This document shows, piece by piece, positions 25,587 through 38,600 of a stretch of 64,000 bases of DNA (positions are counted from its first letter, which is position 1; every line of letters starts with the position of its first letter). The position numbers and the translations under genes are program-made. The notes under the pieces are model-generated. The model did no database searches, was not told where the DNA came from, and was given only the letters and a program-made list of their open reading frames with translations. The stretch is from Diprion similis (lineage: Eukaryota; Arthropoda; Insecta; Hymenoptera; Diprionidae), in contig NC_060113.1 of the NCBI RefSeq assembly GCF_021155765.1, positions 2,160,501 through 2,224,500 on the forward strand, given 5' to 3'.

Positions 25587-28274
25587 CCTTATGGATCGAG
25601 GGAGAAAACTCGCCATGAGCTATAGAAATCATTCCCATTGACTTGGGGGATGAAAATTGATTTTTTGTTTGTTAGTAGTTTGTTGCCAAGTAATAGAAGA
25701 TATTTTATTCCCCGGAATAGCGCGATACGATAAAAAGTTTCGCAGAGTAGCGTGGTGGATAAAATAAAGTTGCATAATAGGAAAAAGGAAGCTTATTACG
25801 AGGCTGCAGGGAGCTGGAAGTTAGTAAATATTTATTTCCTCCCTTCGTGCATTGCGAATTCGCAATTCACCCCGCGGCGGTGTAAAGTATAGATCCACCC
25901 TGAGTTTGCCATTCACCGTCTCATTCTTGCATGAATGAATTTTTGAATTAGGTAGTACACAGAGCGATGATTACAGTTTTTAATAATAATTAATCCGACA
26001 GCTAGAAACTCAGTGAAATAATATTAACTGTCTTTATACTAAATTTCGATCTTTCAGATTTTAAAATTATCTCATTATCACCAATTCAAAACTTTGATAT
26101 TTTGTCAAAGTATGATTTCTCTACTTCAACTTTCGCCATGAAAAAACTCAGAATTCGGCATATCCGGAACTTTTCAAATTCAGAATTTCAACTCCCGCCC
26201 TCTTTTCGCCCAAAATTATTAGATTTTACGACGTAGCCAGCAGTTTTTTAAACTACCTCATCACCATGGTCACCATCATCCGACAGTGAGAAGTCGACTC
26301 TACGTTCGTTCGTGGCTTATCCAGTCGTCCGATTCCTGAGCAATTTATCCGGGATTATTTCTTCGACAGAAACGTGGGACGAATTTGAAAATCCGTACAG
26401 AGCCAGAGCAGCTGTTAGCTCCTGCAGGATCGTTTAATTAACTCCTGGGGCAATGTGCTACGTCATTTCATTGTCAGCGGTTAATTAACACGAAACGTGA
26501 TACGGTCTTCTCCATCCCTTCTGTGCACCCCCTCCCCCCTCCCCCCGGCCGTATTCCAGAATCCGCCATTACAGATTGCGTCAGCCAATCAGGCAAAAAT
26601 AAAGAAGAAGAAAAAAAAAAGACGAATCTGTTTATTCAGGCGATGGGTTCTCGCTCGACGGCATAGCTCAAGCGTCTCTTTTCATAGATAAAAAAAAAAA
26701 AATTGAAGAAAGATAAATTTTCCTCACAACTCAGAGGAAATTGTTAAAGTGCATCAATATTATCGAGACAACGATCTGCGCCAGCGATCGACAGGCTTCT
26801 GCAATAAATCGCACCCACAGGATTGATTCCTGGTGGAAAATCCTGCGCTGATATTACGTCGGACGAGTTCCTTGGCCGAGGAAAAAAGCTCGGTGCATTT
26901 GTTTCTTCGAACGGGTGTGGCTCCGATGGTTTTTAGCCCCAGATTGTCCTCAGCCACGCAAATAAAGTCAGTTTATTTAACCAACCCTCGATATTTCATC
27001 CCTTGAATTAGTTTATTTCTATTTGAATTCATTTCTTTCTTTTTTTTTTTTTTACACCTTTAATGTGTCGAAATTTTGGATTTAATTTCGCAGAAAAGAA
27101 AGTTTCTTTTCAACTCTAGTCGACGAATCGATTAATTTTAAGCTTAATTCTTCTTCTTAGCTTTGCTTTTGCAATTTCGCAAGTCGGGCGATATATCAAC
27201 TTCTAGTCTAATTGCAGCAGCTAATCTAGGTTGTTCCCGATCAGAATTAAGCAGCACTCTCGGCTTAATATCCACGAATTCGATGCTTTGTTCCCCGGTC
27301 TTGCAACATGTCCGCCAATTAAGTGCTCGCGAATTATTGTTCGATTTAATGAACGGCGGTTATTAGTCGAGCCTGTCATTATTGTGAGCCGTTATAAGGA
27401 TCGCTTTGAAAATCCATCATCATCTTCTCATTATTTCTTATCGATAATCGATTAACCCAACTCGATCCGCAGGGTTATGAACACAGCCTTGAACTTGATG
27501 TTGTCGAAAGCAAATACATTCGAACACTTACCACCCCTGAAACGACCTGGATGAGGCTCGTTCCGCGTTTCTTCACTTTGTTAGATTCACCTGACGAAAT
27601 TCCATTTTCCTTTGTCTCATCAGAAGACTCGAATCTCGTGAAATCAGAAGCAACGAGGCAACCTCAAGCGGAGTCATTTGCTCACTGTGAACCGAAAAGA
27701 ATTTTCAGTTACACCAGCTACGAAAAAGGATACAGTTTTGGATAAAAAACGAATTTTACTATTTAATATTCTTTTTTATTATGGTTACTCGTAATAAACA
27801 GAGATTTGATCTTGCCACAACCAGAAAATACAGCTTTATTCTAATTTCAACAATATTTGTAAGTGTATAAAAATTGAACCAGAATTTTATCGTATTCAGT
27901 TTGAGTTTCTGATGTACACACGTGGATTATTCAGTTAAAAAAAAATAAAAAATCAGTGAGTAGGTGGGAGGATTTGTTGGATTACTTTTAGTCACGCGCG
28001 TAGGTTTTTACTTCAGGAATCGCATCAAAGTGAGGAAATTATGTCTATCGACTAAAGAACATTCAAACTTTTTTTAAATAATTATCAGCAGACTCCGGAA
28101 CGAATTGTCGTGAAACTTTTTTCTTCTTTTGAAAAAAGAATAAATATTGGCCACCTCACGTGCCTTACACATCGGATGTTTGTTGTGAGCAAGTGAAAAG
28201 GACCAAGGAACTGAGCTTTAATTGATAATTGAGGAAGTAAGTTTGAAGCTTTTTTAATGAAAAATGGTCTAATT
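25587..28274. other. No gene seen
   Basis: No exon was recognised. The + strand open frames at 27163-27745 are short and mutually overlapping, with no domain. One partial family B element is listed separately at 26085-26206. Confidence 0.45.
26085..26206. mobile_element. Foldback family B, single-arm copy
   Basis: The order CAAAGTATGATTTCTCTACT, TCAACTTTCGCCAT, GGAACTTTTCAAATTCAG, AATTTCAACTCCCGCCCTC parallels the right arm of the copy at 28275-28490 (CAAAGTTTGACTTCTTTGCT, TTCAAATTTCCCCAT, TTTTTCAAATTCGG, AACTTCAACCCTGCCCC). Only this arm is recognisable, so the copy appears to be a truncated or half element. Confidence 0.45.
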
Positions 28275-28490
28275 TAGGCGAGGTTGAAGTTCCGAATTCC
28301 GAATTTTTTTATGGTGAAACTTGAAGTAAAAAAATCGAACTCGGAATTTTCCTCCATCGAAAATTAAATTTCCCGAATCTTGGATTTCGAAACTTTGTTG
28401 TTTCTTCAAAGTTTGACTTCTTTGCTTCAAATTTCCCCATCAAATAATTGGAAATTTTTCAAATTCGGAACTTCAACCCTGCCCCTTTAA
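28275..28490. mobile_element. Foldback family B, most complete copy
   Basis: The left arm reads GGCGAGGTTGAAGTTCCGAA, then ATGGTGAAACTTGAAG and AAAAAAATCGAAC. The reverse complement of the right arm reads GGGGCAGGGTTGAAGTTCCG, then ATGGGGAAATTTGAAG and CAAAGAAGTCAAAC. The arms of about 90-100 bp are imperfectly complementary around a short centre. It is non-coding. Together with 21545-21885 and 26085-26206 it defines a local repeat family. Confidence 0.6.
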
Positions 28491-29241
28491 TAAACGCACC
28501 CCCAGGCTTTGCATAATTAGGGTCCTACCTTCGAGTGACAGATGCGTGGGTGCCGTTTACACCAGGGAGTGTCAGGCGTTCCTTTTAATCAGTAAGAACT
28601 GGATCTCGCTTGTTAGTTAGTGGAAGACCACAGCGTGAGATCTGTTATTCTTCTCTTCGTACCTTCCCTTTTTTCAAAGTCAATCTGAGGAAAATAAGCC
28701 ACTTTACTTCGGAGGATCTTCGACCTTTTTGGATTACCTTTGAAGCGTCTTGGTTACCTTAGTATTACAAACTTTGATTGAGTATGTAATGACTTTTCGT
28801 GAGTTAAGTTTGGACCGCGATCCGTTGGTAAGAAAAAACAAAGAGGAATTGCAAAGGCTTTTGCGAAAAGTGATCTATTTTGTAACCTATGAATAAGAAA
28901 GTTATTAAAAAATTTTCAAACTCAAATGAAACGTGAATCGAAAATAGATTTTTTCTCCCTGAGTGTTAGAAGAAATATATAAACTAGACGTAAAGAGAAT
29001 TTATATAGATATGCATTCACCGAGAGCATCGACGTAGGAGATCAAAGATATATTTATTACTGAAAATTGAAGCGAATAGAATTGAGAATGTCTACGATTT
29101 ATTAATAGAAGATAAAACCCCGATTATTTGATATTCTAACTTTGTTATAAGTACGTAGTTTCTCCCAGGCATATAAAAAATGTGATTGCGAATATAAAAT
29201 AAGGGTGAAATAATCCCAGCGTGAAACATAACGTCCGGTTT
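28491..29241. other. No gene seen
   Basis: AT-rich sequence without a recognisable exon, RNA gene or repeat. Confidence 0.45.
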
Positions 29242-29480
29242 GTTAAGGACACGTAGTATTCCTACTTTTACCGACCGAGCAAACCGACTTTTTCCTTCCT
29301 ATATTGCATAAGCAAACGAACAAAAATTCAGAAAAGTTACTCACGTCCCTGAATTTAGCTACAAAAGAGCGATACATCATCGAAATTTGAACCCTTTTCG
29401 TTCGTTTGTTTATTTAATGCAGGACGAAAAAGGCTGGTTTGCTCGGTCGGTAAAGGTATGAGTATCTCGTGACCTTAATA
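29242..29480. mobile_element. Foldback/MITE-like element, about 240 bp
   Basis: The left arm is TGTTAAGGACACGTAGTATT, then TTTTACCGACCGAGCAAACC. The reverse complement of the right arm is TATTAAGGTCACGAGATACT, then TTTACCGACCGAGCAAACC. A further inner match (GCATAAGCAAACGAACAAAA against the complement of TTTTCGTTCGTTTG) shows that most of the element folds back on itself. A related internally deleted fragment lies at 6582-6650. It is non-coding. Ends of the TTAAGG.../...CCTTAA type suggest a DNA transposon, but the superfamily cannot be assigned. Confidence 0.65.
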
Positions 29481-31731
29481 TCGCTGATGGTCTCAAGAGG
29501 AGAAAATTCACGCAAAGCATCAAAAGGAGAGACGGTGATGCGGGTAAAGAGATTACTCTCTTTCTTATCGCGGTGTGAATACAGGCATAATACATATCTG
29601 GAGGGTCGCTGCGAGGTTGGTCCCTTCATTCTTAATTTTAACGTGTTCACGTCGCGGAAGCAACGCCGCGAGGCGTAAAGATATTCTTCACTTCTCTTTC
29701 CCCAAGCCGAGAAAACTCGGCCAGCATCTTTGCTGCACAGCTGCTCACGTCGGAAAGAAAAAGCTTTTCTTCAGATCCACGGCGTCGAGATACAAATACG
29801 GTATATTTTCTTTGTGGGGAGGGGGAGGGGGGGGGGGGGGGATTTTACGCAATATCTCCGATTCAAAGGAAATATATATTCAACGTAATGAGATTTTTAT
29901 CCTTCAATAAAATAGACTGGCCAATTAGAATTCATTCACCAAGTGGAAAAATTGACTGAAATTCCGAACCTCGATGTAAAAAGTTCGATGCAAATTTAGA
30001 TAAAATATGCTGTGTAAAAAAATTTAGGCAAGTGTGACAAAGCAAATTGAAAATAGAACTAGATTTCGAAAATAATGTTTCTCGATCTCAAATTTTATTA
30101 AAATTCGAAATATGGTGTAGATTTTTTCATACCAGATTCCGAGACCAAGTATTTAATTAAAACTAAAAAAACTTTGGATAGTGATCGCCAATTTTTAATC
30201 GATAAAAAAATTGTATTTGCCAAAATCTTATCAGATTGCTTTGGCTTTTGCTGTTGCATTAACGACTACCTGGACTATAGAGATGGTCTTAACACGACCT
30301 GCAGTTTTTTTTTTTTCTTCTTCTTTTTCTTTCTAGAGAAAACGGAAGTCAGAGTCAATAGACGAGGGGAATTTGCGAGGACCGGAAACGCGTGCCAACG
30401 TAAACAGCGAGTATCTTGGCTCCGATCGATTGACCGAATAAATGCTGCGATTAATTCGAAGAAATTCGATTTACCAAGTAGAAATTAAAGGCGATGGGGA
30501 TAATCTGCGGAAAAAATAAGAGGCGAAGAAAATACATAGGAAAGTTCTCTGATTGGAGCGGAAAATTCTCTGAAAGAGGCTTAGAGTTTCCTGTAGTGAT
30601 TGTTCGGTAACTTGTTTAAGCTTGCAGCGGAATCTCTTAAGAACCACGTTTTCGACCCTTCGAATACAATCAGCGGAGCGAGAAAAAGTAGTTTTCTTCT
30701 ATACCTAAATAATTGCGGTGGATGTTAACTACACATATAACGTTGCGGTTTCGATATTGGAGAAAATTTTCGTCGTTCAAACTGCTTTATGAAGAAAATA
30801 TCAGGTCAGAGAGGCACTAAAAATTCCTGCGAACCTCAAGGCGAGCGGTTTTTATCCGTGGACAAAGGACCTCGCTTGATCCCATAAAACAGGCGATCCG
30901 GAATTCACTCCCGAGTACTTTGAACTGGGCTTATTCAATTTTATCCTTCACGATTTTTGACGCACATAAAAATACGGCCATCGGTTCTGCAAAAGTCCCC
31001 TGGGAGTAATGGGGGAATATAAAAAGCATCTGGAATAAATGATAAATTGAATCATCGGTTCTACTTTCCGCATCGATGAATGTCGGAGCTACTTTTCTCC
31101 TCGTTTCAAAAATCAAAGGACTTCGCTACATTTTCTTCTTTGCTCGTCGAGCTTTCTTCGTTATTACACTCTCTCGAGGGAATAAGATAAATGTGAATAA
31201 AAAAAATCCACGGCACCAGTATGTCCTGCAAATTGTCCTGCTCCAGGAAGAAAGTCAACGAGAATATCGAAATTCAATCTGTAGCCACGAATGCATTTCT
31301 CCAGGATTCGATTCACCGCACGCTACTCTCTTCAAAGAGCTTATTTTAGCGACAATTCCACTTGTCGAACAATATAAACGCAGTCGATTTTAAGTAGACT
31401 AAACTAACATTGAATGTCATCAAGCCGAACCGCACTCTTAAAACTATATGTCAATTGCGAATTCGCAACAGTTCGGAACTCCAATTATCACGTACATTCG
31501 GCGAAATGCGATTTCGCAAGGGAATAAGGAAATTCCGCGAGTTGTTAGCAGAACTTCCGGTGACACGAGTGAATTTCTCCGAGCTTAGAAACGTGTCTCA
31601 CCACTTGTAATTGGATATTTCTTTAATACGTGCAAAATGAAGAAAAGTCAAATGAGAAATGAGACGAACGAAAATAGAAGCGTCTTATTGGAATATATTA
31701 AAATTCTTCACGCATGCTTCGGTTTATGGTT

Positions 31732-31767
<36 letters not shown>

Positions 31768-32579
31768 GACTGTATAGAAATTCCTCGGAGAAATTTTCTC
31801 CAAAAGCTTAGCAGACGACAGTAATTGCGAATAGATTGGGGTGAACCAGGGGAATAAATTGAGACGTCGCGTGTCTCGGGTCGCGTACTAATATAGGTAA
31901 TACAGGCATCTACAAGTTAGTAGAGTGAGAGAAATTTTTCAAAGTAGTGTAAACGTCGTAAAATTTTTTTTGTTAGGTAGAAAATTCCTGATATCGATGA
32001 GACACACCCTTATATAATCTGAGAGACATTATCGAGATTCTGTTCGCATGAATTTTATCTGAGCGAGAATCAAAGAGATGAAAAAGCAAATTTCAAGATT
32101 GAAACGAGCGTTTATTGGAAAATTGATTAGATAGGATTTGCGGAATTTGTGTTTTTAATGCTGATCAAATCCCGCTTAAGATGCTTGTAAATGAGGGTTA
32201 AAACCCGACTGAACGGTATACCAACATCGGTTGTCTCTGAAACATGGTTCACAATGAGGTGAATAAGAGGGTCGACTAATGCGATTAAATTTCTCGCGAC
32301 TGTCAATACCGGGCTGCGAGAATTAATGCCTAAACCTAATTCAGGTCAAAGGTATTCGAGCAGAGACTCGACTCAAGGCGACGTAAAATCTGGGAAATTT
32401 GTGTAAATTCGTAGCGTTCGAATTCACTAAAGCATAAAAGATCCGGATACATGATTAATTTGATCAGGGTTCAAATTATTTCCTGCACCGAATTATAGAA
32501 TTACTCGCATCGCGAAATTTGGTATAAAAATCAAAATTTCGGTTGTCGAATCGAAATTGCGACTCGCTTCTGATTCGCG
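29481..32579. other. No supported gene
   Basis: No coding exon was recognised. The stretch contains a G-rich run at 29816-29841 and a poly-T tract around 31733-31764. It lies just upstream of the first LRR gene, so distal 5' non-coding exons or enhancers could be here, but none can be shown. Confidence 0.45.
29816..29841 (+). repeat. G-rich tract
   Basis: G-runs broken only by single A residues. The tract is G-quadruplex capable and likely length-variable. Confidence 0.85.
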
Positions 32580-33249
32580 TTCTACGTCGTGGTTAGGAAT
32601 TGCCGCTCCCATAAGCCCCTCGGATCTGATGTCCCCCGAACCGGAAGCGTTCCATTAGCAAGTCAATGATGCGAGTGGAGAGCGCGAGCCCAAAGAGCAT
32701 CATCGAGCTGTTCGTGAGTCGGTCAAAACGTCTTCGAAGCCTTGTGACGTGGTGGATTCGGTGAAACGATTCGCGCGGTGCATGAAACCGATCAGTTAAT
32801 TGCCCCGTCAGGAACCCGGTGAATCGATCCTTCAGTTTCCTGGTTACCTTACCTGGAGTAATAACAAGTGTCGCCGTTGGTGGGTGTTGTCCAACTGCGA
32901 AGTGGAGTGTCGATTTTAATTGGGCATGAAAGTCCGGTCCACGATAGAAACAATAAAACCACCTCGTAGTCGTAGTTGGAACAGTAGTGAACGCGGATCG
33001 TGTTCAGGAAGTGAGAAGTCGTGAAGTGAATCAAGAGAATAAATATTTTTTGTGTTATTCTGTTTTTTTTTTTTTTTTTTCATTTATCTCTCCCTCTATC
33101 TCTTTTTTCGGATAATTTCAGATCGCGAGTAATTGAAGGTAGGATAGCGGAGCGAAACGATGGGAATCAAGGGTAACGAGTCAAAGTAGCAGAGGGTGAG
33201 AAAAGCTGGCAGCGATATCGGCGTCGAAGAGAGATTGCGAGAGAGTAAC
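32580..33249 (+). other. Putative 5' UTR/promoter region of the LRR-GPI gene
   Basis: Base composition becomes more balanced here than in the flanking AT-rich DNA. A pyrimidine-rich acceptor ending ATAATTTCAG lies at about 33111-33120, 130 bp before the ATG. This suggests that 33121-33249 is the last part of the 5' UTR and that an upstream non-coding exon lies within roughly 32.6-33.05 kb. A possible donor is GGAA/GTGAGA near 33010. The exon boundaries and transcription start are inference only. Confidence 0.35.
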
Positions 33250-35622
33250 ATGTCGTCTTGGACGAGATTAAAGGGGGAGAAGTGCTGGCTGGTATGGCTT
33301 ATGGTGACATCCTTGTACCTGAGGTCCACCCTGGGTCAGATAGTCCAGAACTGCCCAGCAAGGAGCGAGATCGCACCGTGTTCGTGCATTGTTAAGAAGC
33401 AGGGGCTCGACGTCGTCTGCGAGTTTACCGACCTCACCCACATCAACAAAGCGATGTCGGTACTCAAAGGCAGGCCAAACACCATAATTTACTACCTAAA
33501 ACTTCGCCACAACAACATGCCGAAGCTCCAGGGCTTCGTGTTCCTCGGTCTTGACATCCACCATCTCACCGTTCACAACAGCAGCCTCGCCGTCGTCGAG
33601 GAGTCATCCCTGAGCTCGATAGGTGAGTAGCTAAAATTTTGATGAATCATCGCACTTTGTCTGTTATCCTTACTTATCCAAGTTGGAAGAGTATGAAATG
33701 AAATGGTACAAACGATTCCGTGAACAGATCAGCGTGACCTTTAACGTTTCGCATCATAGACTTCGAACGGACCATAGAATCGTTGGAGTAAGATTAACGA
33801 TTCCTACTAAATCGAAGTTTTTTTACGCTATTTTCATCGCTCTACACACTATTCGAAGTCCATTTTAAAGATATCGATCCTTAACGACGAAGAACTGCAG
33901 ACAATAAAAGGGAAGAGAGTTTAAAAAAAAAAAAAACGTCAAAGTAAGGGAAAATTTTTGTGAAAGTGATGACGTCAACGACTTGATTTCCCTGTTGGAA
34001 TATAGACGCTACAAAAAAAGGTGAGTTTTGTTACGGCAATTGGAAGTAGAGACGCGGATTCTCGGGGACGTTGAACGACCATCGCATCCTCGTAGGTACC
34101 CATAACATTTGACGAGTGTCTTTGTGGCCGGGTTTTATGTTGCCCGGTTTTTTTTGTTTTTTTTTTGTTTTTTTTTTTAGCACCGAGAAGGACTGTAAAG
34201 TCCGAAGTTCGCGCGACATTTAGAACTTGACGATTTATTCCTGTGAAAGAGAAGAAGCGGGTTACTTAACGAGCTTTGGTCCCGTTTAATCCCGCAGGAA
34301 AAGGACTCACCCAGCTGGACTTGTCGCAGAATTCGTTGCTCTTGGTACCGCCGGCGGCGTTGAAGACTCTGCATCACCTTCTGATACTGAACCTAAACTA
34401 CAACAAGATAAGCGCGATCCACGCGCGGGCCTTCGAGGGACTTGACACCCTGGAAATCCTTACCCTCTACGAAAACAAGATATCAGTTATCGACGCCGAG
34501 GCCTTTAAGGGTGTCGATAAGTGAGTAGACGAGGGATGTTATTTTTCAATCAGGGGTGGAAGACGTACCTAAACTGAGAAAAATTTCTACTTCTACCAAA
34601 AATCGTTCCTTTCTTATATGATTACGAAATCAAAATTAGTCGTATAGATGAATTTGGAAAGTCTAAAAATTTTTATCTTTGCTTCAATAAATTGATTTCA
34701 AGCTCTCGTTGAAGTTAAAAAAAAAAAAAAAAAAAAAACACCACACCAAACGACCATATCAAACAACTCATAATTGTACTATAAACAGTAACTTCAACTT
34801 CAACTTCAACTTCAACATTGAAATACTCACTCTAACGATGCATATTCCACAAAAAAAAACCTTTCTCAGTGTATAATAATAATTATAAAAGTTGAAAAGT
34901 TAACTTCAGGATCGAATAGCGCGTGCATCGAGAGGGCCGGATCGAATGTTTATGCAAAGCACGCTCGAGGGGATTAAATCGACGGCGATATACGTGTTTA
35001 GCAAATCTAAACTGTGCCCGGTTATACATATAGGGTATACATATATTTTGTAACGTCACCTAATCCCCAGGCTTCAATTAGAGTCTCCAATTACGCCACG
35101 TCGCGTTCCCAATGTTTCTGTCACCGCTGCTTTTGCTAGGCTGATAGATCTCGTCGGATCCAGAGATCCAATCCTCTCGATCCACGGACCTACCTTGACG
35201 TGTCAGTCGAGACTCAAGCAGCCGATTCGTTTCACCGCGAACCTCGTTATTCTTTCGCGTCTTCCAAAGGAACTTTTACCTTTTCTTTTTTTTTTTTTCT
35301 TTTTTTTTTTTGTGACAACGGTTGATAAGGGTTCAACTTTTCTCTTTTTATCGTTATACGAAATTCGATAATCCATTACCAGATTATCCTTGCGGAAAAA
35401 ACGAACGCACCGAGTTCTCCATATTTTTTCTCCCACGTTATAATGGACGCAACGTCGACTTTGATTTCAGTCGGAAATTGAAGCGCTTGAATTTAGGCGG
35501 AAACGAACTGAACTCGGTGCCAACCTCGGCTTTGTCCTCTTTGGAGATGCTGAAGAAGCTGGAGATGCAGGAGAACAGGATAAGCACCATTAAGAAGGGA
35601 GACTTCGCCGGTGAGTGTGTAG

Positions 35623-35656
<34 letters not shown>

Positions 35657-38600
35657 CAACAAATTATTGTGTTGCTATTTTATACTACAAATTGAAAAAA
35701 ATTTCTTTACTCAAATTGTGAACTTTTCTCTTCTTTCTTAGTTTTAATTCTCGTTTACTCGCTTCATTTCTCACATCTGACTGTATGTTGGGGTGACGCA
35801 AAAAAACCGACTATTTTCTTTCTTGACTCTCCCATGACAAAATGTTAGTTTTTGATGTTTTAAGAGCCCACTACAAAGAACACCTCAGAAAAAAAAAAAA
35901 AAATTTAATAGGTCACTCCAAATTTTAAAAAATGTCAAAAATCGTCAAAAAATTAAATTAAAAACATTATATTTTCAGTATTTTCATTGATTTTTAATTC
36001 ATGTCGTGGTGTATTGTTATCGATTCTTTCTTACTAAATTAAAGAAAAAAAAAATGTATGAAATTTTAATATGAATATTAAAAGGTCGCTCGAAAAGATC
36101 TAAAGAAATGCACCAAAAAAAATTGAAAAAAAAATTATGAGCGACCTTTCGAAATTCAAATTTTGAACTGAAACTTTCGGAAACTTATTTTTTTTTTTTT
36201 TTTTTTTTGTCTATAAAATTATACCGTAACGAGAAAAAAAATTGAAAATAAAAACAATCGATTTTTCACGATTTCAGACGTTTTAAAAAATGTGGAGCGA
36301 CCTCTTAAAATTTTTTTTTTCAACTGTCCTTTGGAGTGGGCTCTTAAAACAACGAAAACTAACATTTTGTCACACGGGATTCAAAAAAAAAAAAAAAAAT
36401 AGTCGGTTTTTTTGCGCCACCCTAATTATATAATACACTTCGAGCACCGAAATATTATACACATGGTATAAGGTGAGGGGGTTTCACGTTTCGGAAAGGC
36501 TGATTGAAGAAGAGGGAAAACGAAAAGAAATAAGAAAAAGCCGGAGGGAGGGGCGATGGGGGGGGGGGGGGAGGGGGGGGAATCTTGCTCCGAGTGAATT
36601 CCCAGGAGCGGTGAATTTCCCAAGTTGTTGGGTGAGCTTTCGGATATCCAGCCGACAGGGTGAACGGCATTGTTTACTCTCGTTCAGTATCGCGGTATTC
36701 ATGAGAGGGATGTTTTCTTCGTGTATTGGTGAGCACGGTCGAGGAAAAAACGATCGCGATGGCAACCGATAAACTGGAAATGCTAAGACCGGAGTAAATT
36801 TCCGTAGAATTTTTATAACAAGAGTCGACTTTTCCCTGCAGCCAGAAATTTGCAATTTTGCTCACCGAGTAGTTGTTTCCTTCTTGTGCAAATCTGATCG
36901 CATTTACCTGCTGCTAAAACGATCGATTCAACGTGTAGTCATCGACTTTGCTATACCTTGAAAAATTGTTATTTTTTATTATATATTGCAATATTTTTTA
37001 AATTCAAAAATTGACAGAGAATTCGCAACTTTCTGTAATACACAGCGAAAAAAGTGCAACTGCAACGGTTCTTTAGGTTCATTGCTCTGCATCTAGGCGT
37101 CCTAAGGCGTCTAGTCTAGTCTAGTTTAGATACTTTCAGGCGCTGAAAGCTGTGAAAGGAAAGTTGCGGCATTTAAAAAAAGTGCCGAAAGTGCAAAACG
37201 TGCTTAGCAAAAAGTATCCAGTTGCCCCGTTTTTTTTTTTTTTTTTTTTTTGTTGTGTTTCGTTGATTTTTCCTTCTTCTACTTTTGTTCGAAAAGTTCG
37301 GTGGTAAAATTGACACAATAAAATAAATTTTTTGCACTAAAATTTCACGATCAGATGACTACAATAATCACTGGTTTTTGAAAAAAGAAAAGGGATGAAT
37401 AGAAAACATCTTTAACGATCGAGTGAAGATATTTTCGAACGAATTGTGCATTAACCACATAATTTCCTTCAAACTTCATTCCCTGCGAATAATTTTCCAT
37501 TCAATTTTTCGCTTTTCGATGCAGGATTGAAGAGCCTCGACTCATTGGGACTCGCTCATAACAAGCTGCAAGTAGTACCAGCTGGCGTCTTTTCCCACCT
37601 GACTCAACTAAACTCTCTGGAACTTGACGGTAACAAAATTACCCACATAGATCCGGATGCGTTCATCGGTCTCGAGGGTGAGTTCATTCTCATTATAATT
37701 ACCGACTCCGTAATACCCATTGGGAACGAAATGATCTGGAGAAAAGAAATCGATATGAGAAAATATTGATTAAATTCGATCCTTCGTTTATTTCTGAAAA
37801 ATAAATATAAAATTTACTTGAATCAATTAAACATTTGTTTTTTTTTTTTTTGTTTTTTTTTAGACAGATAGATCTTAAATTTGATTTTTTTCTTTCAGTG
37901 GAGAAATTTTTACTTAGAATTAAATATTTCACGTAACGATTCCTCTTCCCAGACGACGAACGAACGCCCAGCGTCTACAAGTTGCGAACATAAATACGAA
38001 TAAGCAATATTACTTTCCTCCCTTCTTCTGCCTTCGGCCATTCACCGTCTGTACAGTCTGGCCAAAGTTCGTTCGCTTTGAATGAAATATGAAACAATTT
38101 AGTACATAAGCCCGCCAGAATAGAGTGGATCTCGTATTTCAAACTGAGCTTTTCATTCCAGGCGTTTCTCTCGCCTCGCATTTCAACCACGAGGCTTTAA
38201 GTATTACAGAAAAGTATCAGCGAGTTGTCAGGCTCAAGCTTGAACCTCGTTTTGAAAATTTTATGCTTCATTAGCGATCACTGATCTCCGTTCCATCGAC
38301 TCAAAAAGAACCGCGCTCAAAATTCGACTTCAAAAAAAAAAGGCTTTAAAATTTATTGCATAAACAATCGTTCTCCGGTTTGATAAAATTCCGTTATACT
38401 AAGGAGAAATAAAATTTTCCTTCTAAGCAAATGAGTTCTCTAATGCGTTCATGTTTATGCATACCTATATACGCATGTGTGTGTATCTATATATATCTAT
38501 ATACATTTTTTTTTTTTCTTCTTCACCGTTATGGACGCAAGGGTTTTCTTCATTAACATATTAATGTCCAGCCTCTATAGAACGCGAGGCAATTAGGTGG

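Noticed and set aside
35438-35662. Minus-strand open frame opposite LRR-GPI exon 3
   Set aside because: Shadow of the real exon plus a poly-A tract.
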